From the NCBI GenBank assembly GCA_964358485.1, contig CAYHPY010000132.1, positions 1-9,006 of the forward strand: a stretch of 9,006 bases of DNA. Direction: 5' to 3'. This document shows, one piece after another, positions 1 to 5,975 of the stretch (within the stretch, counting starts at the first letter, position 1; the number at the start of each line of letters is the position of its first letter). Source of the DNA: CAYHPY01 sp964358485 (GTDB lineage Bacteria; Elusimicrobiota; Elusimicrobia; UBA1565; UBA9628). A program made the translations under genes and the position numbers. Under the pieces are notes generated by a model. That model was given only the letters and a program-made list of their open reading frames with translations, was not told the DNA's origin and ran no database searches.

Positions 1-1382
1 CCGAAGGTGTCCATGGCCAGGATGTAGGCCGCGGTCCCGAGCATGCCCATGGTGGCCACGGCGGTCCCGAACAGGCCGCCCATGCCGGCGGTGGCTCCCG
101 CCCCCGCCAAGGCGGCCGCGCCCAGTTTATAGGAAGCCAGGATCGCGACCGAGATCACCAGGACGGGGACGGCCGTGCACTCCAGGCCGACCGAGATGCC
201 GGTGATGATGTTGGTGGCCGGACCGGTTTTGGAGGCCTCGGCGATCTCCTTGACCGGGCGGTACTTGTACTCGGTGTAATACTGGGTGATGTAGACGAAG
301 GCCTGGGCGGTCAGGATGCCGATCAGGCCGCAGGCGGTGTAATACATCCAGGCCGAGGGGGCCAGGGGCGTGGACAACAGCCACCAGGCGGAGAAGGCGA
401 AGCCGCCGGCCGCCAGCAGGGAGGTAAGGTAGTAGCCGCGGTTGAGGGCCTCCATCGGGTCCTCGTCCTCGTCGGCCGAGACGATCATGATCCCGAAGAT
501 GGACGCCAGGATGCCGAAGGCGCGGGCCACCAGCGGGAAGAGCACGCCTTTCCAGCCGAAATAGGGGATCAAGGTGACGCCCAGGATCATGGCGCCGATG
601 TTCTCGGCGGCGGTGGACTCGAAGAGGTCCGCCCCGCGGCCCGCGCAGTCTCCGACATTGTCGCCGACCAAGTCCGCGATCACGGCGGGGTTGCGGGGGT
701 CGTCCTCGGGGATGCCCGCCTCGACTTTTCCGACCAGGTCCGCGCCCACGTCGGCGGCTTTGGTGTAGATTCCGCCTCCGAGTTGGGCGAACAGGGCGAC
801 GAAGGAGGCCCCGAAACCGTAGCCCACGATCATGAAGGGAATCTTATCGTAGGGAAAGCCGAGGATTTTAAGGAGGGCGAACAGGCCGCCCACGCCCATC
901 AAGGACATCGACGTCACGAACATCCCCGAGACCGCCCCGCCGCGGAGCGCGATCTGGAGGGCGTCGTTGAGGGAAGTGCGGGCCGCCGAGGCGGTGCGGA
1001 TGTTGGTTCGGATAGAGACCCACATGCCGATGTAGCCGGCGACCACGGAACAGGCCGCCCCGATGATGAAGGACAAGGTCGTCCAAAGCGCCATGGACAT
1101 GGGATCGGCCGGGTCGTGCTCGGTGGGCTTTCGGGCGAAGGCGTAAAGGAGGAAGATCACCGCCGCCAGGACTCCGGCCAAAGAGATGATCGTATTGTTT
1201 TGGCGACGCATGAAGGCCTCGGCTCCGGACTTGATGGCGTCCGAAATTTTCCGCATTTCCGGGGTGCCGGTGTCCTTGGCCATGACCCATTGGATGAGCC
1301 AATAGGCGAAGGCGAGGGCCAGCAGGGAAATCCCGAATACGAGGATCAAGGCGGGCTTCATGGATTGCGTCGCGAATGTCAT
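1..1382 (-). CDS. hppA: Membrane-bound ion-translocating pyrophosphatase, 5' part (runs off the left edge)
   Basis: This integral membrane pump hydrolyses pyrophosphate and drives H+ or Na+ out of the cytoplasm. The frame stays open from the ATG to the window edge, giving 460 codons of a protein usually about 650-800 residues long. Hydrophobic helices alternate with loops from residue 9 onward. The substrate-binding segment is clear: GGGIYTKAADVGADLVGK near residues 200-217, then DDPRNPAVIAD near 226-236 and VGDNVGDCAGRGADLFES after it. A second family block, YKYRPVKEIAEASKTGPATN, lies further on, and the visible part ends at AMDTFG, just before the usual GPISDNAGG. A GGAGG Shine-Dalgarno six bases upstream fixes the first ATG rather than the internal one at residue 8. 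Family identity is nearly certain. Ion specificity and K+ dependence cannot be decided, because the GNTT(A/K) region is outside the window. It follows the eight-gene operon on the same strand but has its own promoter and ribosome binding site. Confidence 0.95.
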   Translation of the reverse strand, partial: MTFATQSMKPALILVFGISLLALAFAYWLIQWVMAKDTGTPEMRKISDAIKSGAEAFMRRQNNTIISLAGVLAAVIFLLYAFARKPTEHDPADPMSMALWTTLSFIIGAACSVVAGYIGMWVSIRTNIRTASAARTSLNDALQIALRGGAVSGMFVTSMSLMGVGGLFALLKILGFPYDKIPFMIVGYGFGASFVALFAQLGGGIYTKAADVGADLVGKVEAGIPEDDPRNPAVIADLVGDNVGDCAGRGADLFESTAAENIGAMILGVTLIPYFGWKGVLFPLVARAFGILASIFGIMIVSADEDEDPMEALNRGYYLTSLLAAGGFAFSAWWLLSTPLAPSAWMYYTACGLIGILTAQAFVYITQYYTEYKYRPVKEIAEASKTGPATNIITGISVGLECTAVPVLVISVAILASYKLGAAALAGAGATAGMGGLFGTAVATMGMLGTAAYILAMDTF

Positions 1383-1388
1383 TTATAA

Positions 1389-1393
1389 CCTCC
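1389..1393 (-). promoter_or_regulatory. Shine-Dalgarno sequence of hppA
   Basis: The minus strand reads GGAGG, six bases (TTATAA) before the hppA ATG. It is the clearest ribosome binding site in the window and decides the hppA start. Most genes of the upstream operon lack one and start by stop/start overlap instead. Confidence 0.85.
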
Positions 1394-1413
1394 GAGTATC
1401 AAAAAGAGCGGCT

Positions 1414-1443
1414 ATTTAACAAATTTTCGGACATTCCGGTCAA
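1414..1443 (-). promoter_or_regulatory. Candidate sigma70-type promoter of hppA
   Basis: On the minus strand, TTGACC (1443-1438; five of six to the -35 consensus) is followed after 18 bases by TTAAAT (1419-1414; four of six to the -10 consensus). This lies about 32 bases before the ATG in the only AT-rich part of the gap. The placement fits separate transcription of hppA. The assignment rests on consensus matching alone. Confidence 0.5.
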
Positions 1444-1453
1444 ATTAAAACGA

Positions 1454-1469
1454 CCAGGCAGGTGCCAGG
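1454..1469. repeat. Imperfect inverted repeat upstream of the hppA promoter
   Basis: Seven-base arms ccaggca and tgccagg, separated by two bases, pair at six of seven positions. The element ends ten bases upstream of the candidate -35 box of hppA, where an activator or repressor could bind. It could equally be chance in GC-rich DNA. Confidence 0.35.
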
Positions 1470-1476
1470 GTTGTAG

Positions 1477-1497
1477 AACTCGGTCCAGGACCGAGTT
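1477..1497. repeat. Perfect 21-base inverted repeat after the operon's last stop codon
   Basis: Arms aactcggtcc and ggaccgagtt (plus-strand reading) flank a single central base, so the palindrome is perfect. In RNA it can form a 9-bp stem with a 3-base loop, starting 8 bases after the stop of the GT-C-like gene. That position suits a terminator or 3' end protector for the long operon. No U-run follows on the minus strand (the next bases read CTACAACCC), so it is not a standard Rho-independent terminator. A dimeric-protein operator for hppA is the alternative. Confidence 0.5.
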
Positions 1498-1505
1498 TCC
1501 CCGGA

Positions 1506-2906
1506 TTATCGAACTCTGTATACCGCCGAGCCCTCGGCGGCATCGGAGAATAGGCGCTCGAATTCGCGCCTTTCCGGAAGGATGGTCGTCAGGAATTCGG
1601 GGGCCAAGCCGCCCCCGGGGAACGGATGATTGATGCGCCCCGCGCCGAAGCCGTGGACATGGGTGATCCCCCCGCGTCTCAAGCCCTCCGCCCACTCTCC
1701 CTCGGAGCCGGCGGGGGAGGGAAAGCGCGTTTCCAATCCGGTCCAAAGCGCGATGCTAAAAGGCATGATGCTTTGAATGCGGCTCCCCGGAGGGGCGTTT
1801 TCGCGCAGCCAGGCCATCGTGCGCGGCTGAGGTTCGCGGGCCGGGGCGCGCAAGCCGCTCCAGGCCAGGGGCGCCGTTTGAAGGAATGCGCCGAGGGCCA
1901 GGGCGGCCAGAACTGGCCTCGAGAGGCGCGACGACGCCGCCTTGAAAGCCGGGAGCAGAAGAAGCGGGGCGATGGGGAGGGCATATCTCAGGAAGACGGG
2001 TCCCCAGCTCAGATGCATGGCAAGGACCAGGGCGGCAAACGAGCCCGCCGCCTTTAGCCAGGTTTCTCCGTTTCTCATTCCCGCTCCCGCCAGGGCCAAT
2101 CCCCCGAGGCCCCAGGCGGCCCCCGCGGCGCCGGGCCAGGGGGAACCGAAACAGCCTTGACCGGTCAGCCGGGAGAGCGCCTCGGCGGCATGGGTCGCCA
2201 ATCGCCCGATATCCGGCGAGGCCTGCGCGCTCCAGAGTCCGGCGAAGCTATGGGCGGCGGGGGAACCGCCGGCCATCGCCGTCCAAAGCCCCCACGGCAA
2301 GAGCGCGGCGGCCAGGAAGGCGGGACCCCGATTTCGCCCCAGGCCCCAGGCCAGGGCCGCCGCCAAAGCGACGCCATGCGGCCGCAGAAGGCAGGCGAAG
2401 GCCGTTCCCGCGGCAAGGACCGGCACGGAAATCCCCGCCGCCAGCCCTTCGAACAAGGCCAGCGCCAGGGCGGCGAAGGGGATGTCGGGCAGAACGGCGC
2501 CGGCGTGGCCGACGAAGGCGCGGTTGAGCCCTATGATCAAGGCCACGGCGGCGGCTTGGCCGTCGGGAAAGAGGCGGAGGGAAAGGCGCCAGGTAAAAAA
2601 AACAAATATAAAAGAAAAAAACAGCATCGGGAAACGGAACCAAGACCAATTAAAAGAAGGTGATGAAACAAGAGAGGCCGGGCCTGCCAACAGCAGGGGC
2701 AGGCCCGGGAGTTGGGCCGGGATGTAGGAGACGCCCGCCTCCGGCGCCCCATAGGTTCCGTTGAATATATTTTTCGCCAAGAGGATGAACAGCGCGTCGT
2801 CGGACGCCGCCCCGACGGGAACGCGCAAAGCGGCGGCCGCGTGGAACAACCCGAGCCCCAGGCACGCCGCGGCGAGCCACGCCGCCCCGGCCCGGGGCGT
2901 TTTCAC
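1506..2906 (-). CDS. Polytopic membrane protein resembling GT-C (ArnT/PMT-type) glycosyltransferases
   Basis: The 466-residue product has an N-terminal hydrophobic helix (about 8-28), then a loop with the acidic pair D36-D37 in ASDDALFILLAKN. This is the position of the catalytic or metal-binding acidic residues in the first extracytoplasmic loop of GT-C enzymes. Further membrane segments follow (about 91-113, 117-155, 160-190, 195-212, 284-322 and 328-350), with a PD-x-P motif at 140-143 and RYALPIAPLL at 307-316. A soluble tail begins with WLRENAPPGSR, a common feature of this superfamily. By family analogy it would transfer a sugar from a polyprenyl-phosphate donor to a lipid or protein outside the membrane; donor and acceptor are unknown. 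The start is GTG, overlapping the tgt stop as GTGA, with no clear Shine-Dalgarno, so translation is probably coupled to tgt. It is the last gene of the operon. Superfamily assignment is moderately sure; exact function is not. Confidence 0.75.
   Translation of the reverse strand: MKTPRAGAAWLAAACLGLGLFHAAAALRVPVGAASDDALFILLAKNIFNGTYGAPEAGVSYIPAQLPGLPLLLAGPASLVSSPSFNWSWFRFPMLFFSFIFVFFTWRLSLRLFPDGQAAAVALIIGLNRAFVGHAGAVLPDIPFAALALALFEGLAAGISVPVLAAGTAFACLLRPHGVALAAALAWGLGRNRGPAFLAAALLPWGLWTAMAGGSPAAHSFAGLWSAQASPDIGRLATHAAEALSRLTGQGCFGSPWPGAAGAAWGLGGLALAGAGMRNGETWLKAAGSFAALVLAMHLSWGPVFLRYALPIAPLLLLPAFKAASSRLSRPVLAALALGAFLQTAPLAWSGLRAPAREPQPRTMAWLRENAPPGSRIQSIMPFSIALWTGLETRFPSPAGSEGEWAEGLRRGGITHVHGFGAGRINHPFPGGGLAPEFLTTILPERREFERLFSDAAEGSAVYRVR
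2594..2668 (-). other. AT-rich island with two U-runs inside the GT-C-like gene
   Basis: About 75 bases within an otherwise GC-rich gene are strongly AT-rich. They carry a run of eight A (2595-2602) and a run of seven A (2615-2621) on the plus strand, which are U-runs in the mRNA. They code for residues around 80-107, including FFSFIFVFF, part of the second membrane segment. Phe, Ile and Lys-poor hydrophobic coding pulls composition toward T, but other membrane helices in this protein use Ala/Leu-rich GC codons. The frame is intact through the island. Confidence 0.6.
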
Positions 2907-4042
2907 TTCGGGAGGGAGCGGGGCTGCTGGCGGGCCTGGAACTCGCGCCAGGCGGCGGAGAACCGGCCGGCCAAGATCGCCTCACGGATTTGGGCGCTGA
3001 TCCGGGCCATGAGATGGAGGTTGTGGAAGCTCAACAACCGGTAGGACGCCAGTTCGGCGGCCCGGAAAATGTGCCGGAGATAGGCCCGGGAGTACCGGCG
3101 GCAAACGAAGCAGTCGCAGCCTCCCTCCAGAGGCCCCAGGCTTTCCCGCGAGGCCGCGTTGGTGATGTTGTAGCGCCCGACGGCCGTCATCACCTGCCCG
3201 TTGCGGGCCACGCGAGTGGGGAAAACGCAGTCGGTCATGTCCACTCCCCCGGCGGCCGCCTTCCAGAGCTCCTCGGGGGTGCCGACTCCCATCAAATAGC
3301 GGGGACGGTCCTCGGGAAGGACGCACGCCGCCGCCTCCAGAGTGGTCCAAGTCAAATCCTTGGGTTCGCCCACCGAAAGGCCCCCGATGGCCACGCCGTC
3401 GGCCCCGGAGGCGATCAGGTGTTCGGCAGCGCGCTTGCGCAACTCCGGGAAAAAAGAACCCTGGAGGATGGGGAAGAACAGGGGATTGCAGCCCTCCGCG
3501 CGCGCCTTGGCCAGGGCGGGAAGGGAGCGGTCCGTCCAAGCCATGGTCCGCCGCAACGCCTCGGCGGCGGCGGCCTCGGTGCAGGGATAGGGACTGCAGA
3601 CGTCCAAGGTCGTCCAGCAATCGGAGCCGAGCTCCCGCTGGATCTCGATCACCTTGCCGGGGGTGAGGCGGTGATTGGAGCCGTCGATGTGGGACTTGAA
3701 GCTCACCCCGTCGTCGTCGATGCTGCGCAGGTCCGGCTGGCTGAGGACCTGAAAACCTCCGGAATCGGTCAGGATCATCCCGTCATAAGTCATGAATTTG
3801 TGCAGGCCGCCCGCCGCCTTGATCAGCGCGGTCCCGGGGCGCAGGTAAAGATGGTAGGCGTTGGCCAGAATGGCGCGCGTGCCCAACAACTCAAGATCTT
3901 CCTGGGACAAAGCCTTGACCGAGCCCTGCGTGGCCACGGGCATGAAGACCGGGGTGGGCACGTCGCCCCGGGGGGTGCGCAGGATTCCGGCGCGAGCGCG
4001 GGTCTCGGAGTCCTTGGCTTGAAGGGTGAATATCCCGCTCAT
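2903..4042 (-). CDS. tgt: Queuine/preQ1 tRNA-guanine transglycosylase
   Basis: Tgt exchanges guanine 34 for preQ1 in the anticodon of the GUN-decoding tRNAs for Asp, Asn, His and Tyr, an essential step of queuosine formation. Starting at the ATG that overlaps the queA stop (ATGA) the protein has 379 residues, the usual bacterial length. A start 22 codons upstream in frame would lie inside queA and adds unconserved sequence. Family motifs appear in order: VFMPVATQGSVKAL (32-45), TDSGGFQV with the base-acting Asp93, SHIDGSNH (118-124), LQGSFF (193-198), GLSVGEP (221-227), MGVGTPEEL (251-259), and GVDMTDCVFPTR with the nucleophile Asp271. The zinc ligands are Cys309, Cys311, Cys314 and His340. 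In the substrate pocket the usual FDEC is LDVC (146-149), so the Glu is Val. It directly follows queA, the next enzyme of the same pathway, which strongly supports the role. Confidence 0.97.
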   Translation of the reverse strand: MSGIFTLQAKDSETRARAGILRTPRGDVPTPVFMPVATQGSVKALSQEDLELLGTRAILANAYHLYLRPGTALIKAAGGLHKFMTYDGMILTDSGGFQVLSQPDLRSIDDDGVSFKSHIDGSNHRLTPGKVIEIQRELGSDCWTTLDVCSPYPCTEAAAAEALRRTMAWTDRSLPALAKARAEGCNPLFFPILQGSFFPELRKRAAEHLIASGADGVAIGGLSVGEPKDLTWTTLEAAACVLPEDRPRYLMGVGTPEELWKAAAGGVDMTDCVFPTRVARNGQVMTAVGRYNITNAASRESLGPLEGGCDCFVCRRYSRAYLRHIFRAAELASYRLLSFHNLHLMARISAQIREAILAGRFSAAWREFQARQQPRSLPK

Positions 4043-5079
4043 AGAATCAGCATCGCGTCCCCGTAAGAATAGAGGCGGTAGCGTTCCCGGAAAGCCTCCG
4101 CGTAGCACTCCAGCAGCCTTTCCCGTCCCAAAAACGCGGAGGCCAGCAACAAAGGGGTCGAGCGGGGCAAATGGAAATTAGTGATCAAGGCGTCCACGCC
4201 CCGGAACCGGTGTCCCGGGCGGATGTAGAGCCGGGTCCAGCCTTCCCCGGCGAGGGTTTCTCCGGATTCCGAGAGGGTTTCCAGCGTCCGCGTGGCCGTG
4301 GTCCCGACCGCCACGATCCGGCCGCCCGCCCTCCGGGCCCGGCGGATGCGCTCGGCCGCCTCTTCCTCGAGTCGATACCATTCCAGGCCCATGGGATGCT
4401 TTTCGGCGTCTTCGGCGGTGATCGGCCGGAAGGTTCCGCGGCCGACATGCAGGAGAAGTTCAGCGGTTTCGATCCCCGCGTTTTTCAAGCGGGACAAAAG
4501 ATCGTCCGTAAAGTGAAGGCCCGCGGTGGGCGCGGCGATGGAGCCCGGCTCCCGGGCGTAAATCGTTTGATAGCCGAGTCCGTCGTCTTGAGTGCCCAGA
4601 ATTTTTTGTCTCTTGAGAATGTACGGGGGCAGGGGAAGCAGGCCGTTTGCCTCCAAGTAGCCGGAAACATCCTCCTTGGAAAAGCTCAGGAGGTATTCCC
4701 CGTCCTCGTTGAGTCCCTCGACACAAGCCGCCATCCCTCCTGGAAAGATCAATTTTCCGCCGGCCTTCAGGCCGGAGGAAAGAGCCGCCCACACGCCCGG
4801 CTCGATCTCCTTGACAAGAAGAACTTCCGCCTTGCCCCCGGTGGATTTGCGGCCTTGGAGCCGGGCCGGAAGAACCTTGGTCCGATTGAGAACGATCACA
4901 TCGCCGGCGCGAAGCTGTCCGGGAAGGTCCCGGAAGCTCAAGTGCCGGGGCGCGCCCCCGGCCCGCTCGACGGCCAGCAGGCGCGCCGAATCCCGGGGCT
5001 CGGCCGGTTTGTCGGCGACGAGTTCCTCGGGGAAGGCGAAGTCGAAATCCCGGATGGGCAGGCCCGCGGGATGGCTCAT
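4039..5079 (-). CDS. queA: S-adenosylmethionine:tRNA ribosyltransferase-isomerase
   Basis: QueA moves the ribosyl group of S-adenosylmethionine onto preQ1 at tRNA position 34 and rearranges it to epoxyqueuosine, the step after Tgt. The 346-residue length matches the family. Characteristic blocks run the whole length: FDFAFPEELVADKPAEPRD (12-30), VLNRTKVLPARL (63-74), GKAEVLL (82-88), GSIAAPTAGLHFT (179-191), LHVGRGTFRP (210-219), VGTTATRTLE (258-267), ITNFHLPRSTPLLLASAFLG (299-318) and YSYGDAMLI (337-345). The segment often written HMHSEWY in this family reads HPMGLEWY here (228-235). The ATG overlaps the stop of the SpoIID-like gene (ATGA), and its own stop overlaps the tgt start. This argues for balanced translation of the two queuosine enzymes. 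No preQ1 riboswitch is possible immediately upstream, because there is no intergenic space. The final reduction enzyme (QueG or QueH) is not in the window. Confidence 0.97.
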   Translation of the reverse strand: MSHPAGLPIRDFDFAFPEELVADKPAEPRDSARLLAVERAGGAPRHLSFRDLPGQLRAGDVIVLNRTKVLPARLQGRKSTGGKAEVLLVKEIEPGVWAALSSGLKAGGKLIFPGGMAACVEGLNEDGEYLLSFSKEDVSGYLEANGLLPLPPYILKRQKILGTQDDGLGYQTIYAREPGSIAAPTAGLHFTDDLLSRLKNAGIETAELLLHVGRGTFRPITAEDAEKHPMGLEWYRLEEEAAERIRRARRAGGRIVAVGTTATRTLETLSESGETLAGEGWTRLYIRPGHRFRGVDALITNFHLPRSTPLLLASAFLGRERLLECYAEAFRERYRLYSYGDAMLIL

Positions 5080-5975
5080 TCGGTCACGATCGAAAGGGTC
5101 GCGCCGGGAAAGTAATGGCGCAGGATGGACTCATATGACCGGCCTTTCTGGGCGAGCAAGCGCGCGCCCCACTGGCATAGGCCCACCCCGTGCCCGTTGC
5201 CCCGCCCGTGGAACTCGATGCCCTTGCTCCGCCGCTTGATCTGAAGAATCCGGGCGCTCTTGAGCTCCGTGCCGCCCAACAGGGAGCGGAGTTGGTTGGC
5301 GGGAAGCTTGATTTCCCCGGATTCCAGGAGGATCTTGAACTCCCGGGCATAGCCGGCCTTGTCCCGGGAGGCGATCCGGACGGCCTCCAACGGCCCCGCC
5401 ACGGAGTGGGAACGGGCCAGGGCCGCCATGATGTCGTCGTCGGCGAAATAGGCGGTCCAGTTATGGTGCGGGGAAAGCGAGCAAAAGCCGTCCTTGACCC
5501 CGCGCAGGGGGCGGGGGGTGGGTTGGCCGGATTTCCAAACCTCCTGAGGATCGGTGGTCCGTCCTCCGCAGCATGAATGGTAGTAAACGGTCAACAGCTC
5601 TCCGCCGAAACCGAGCACCTCTCCTCGAGTCGAGCGCACCGCCCCCGAGACCGACTCGGCGTTGGCCTTGGGGCGGAGGTAGACCTGGGAGCGCGTGTCG
5701 TTGGTCAAGTCAAAGCCCTGGGCGTTGTGCTTGCCCAGGTGGGAATAAGAAAAGGTCCGGGCCACGACGGCCTGGGCCTTAAGCGCCTCGATGGGCCAGT
5801 CCGGATCCATTTCGTTGGGCAGCACACCCAGGAGGTACTCTTCGAGGTCGAGCTTCTTGATTTCCTGAATCTTGCCCCGCGCGTCGGCGATCCCGATCCG
5901 AATGGTCCGCGATGGGGCCGCCTGTTCGGCGAAAAGCGGACAGGCCAAAGCCGCGGCCAAAAACGCCGCGGTCAC
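5076..5975 (-). CDS. Secreted SpoIID/LytB-domain protein (probable peptidoglycan lytic enzyme)
   Basis: The SpoIID family cleaves glycan strands that lack stem peptides. It is best known from Bacillus engulfment, but many non-sporulating bacteria have single-domain members. The 299-residue product begins with a hydrophobic stretch ending ACPLFA-EQ, a likely signal peptide, although its start has no Lys or Arg. The domain fills the rest: LEEYLLGVLPNEMDPDWPIE (44-63) with Glu55 at the expected catalytic position, ALKAQAVVARTFSYS (64-78), YYHSCCGGRT (131-140), and the C-terminal block GRGNGHGVGLCQWGARLLA (257-275) followed by SYESILRHYFPGATL (280-294). Cys135, Cys136 and Cys165 are candidates for metal or disulfide roles. 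The start is GTG, overlapping the ruvB stop as GTGA; no other start lies near it in frame. Its place between ruvB and queA recalls gene orders in some Firmicutes and other phyla, so the linkage is old rather than a recent insertion. Family certain; physiological target unknown. Confidence 0.93.
   Translation of the reverse strand: MTAAFLAAALACPLFAEQAAPSRTIRIGIADARGKIQEIKKLDLEEYLLGVLPNEMDPDWPIEALKAQAVVARTFSYSHLGKHNAQGFDLTNDTRSQVYLRPKANAESVSGAVRSTRGEVLGFGGELLTVYYHSCCGGRTTDPQEVWKSGQPTPRPLRGVKDGFCSLSPHHNWTAYFADDDIMAALARSHSVAGPLEAVRIASRDKAGYAREFKILLESGEIKLPANQLRSLLGGTELKSARILQIKRRSKGIEFHGRGNGHGVGLCQWGARLLAQKGRSYESILRHYFPGATLSIVTE

Noticed and set aside
783..1388. 201-codon plus-strand open frame opposite hppA
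   Set aside because: Composition is dominated by Gly, Asp, His and Arg, typical of antisense reading of a hydrophobic GC-rich gene.
1477..1497. Standard Rho-independent terminator after the GT-C-like gene
   Set aside because: The hairpin is perfect, but no U-run follows on the minus strand, so I kept it as an inverted repeat with uncertain role.
2990..4066. 358-codon plus-strand open frame opposite tgt
   Set aside because: It is an antisense shadow with no recognisable domain, while tgt has every family motif.
4043..4108. Earlier in-frame start for tgt inside queA
   Set aside because: It adds 22 residues with no family similarity. The ATG at 4042 forms the same ATGA overlap seen at other junctions and gives the normal length.
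4171..5115. 314-codon plus-strand open frame opposite queA
   Set aside because: Antisense shadow; no domain, no Shine-Dalgarno or promoter evidence.
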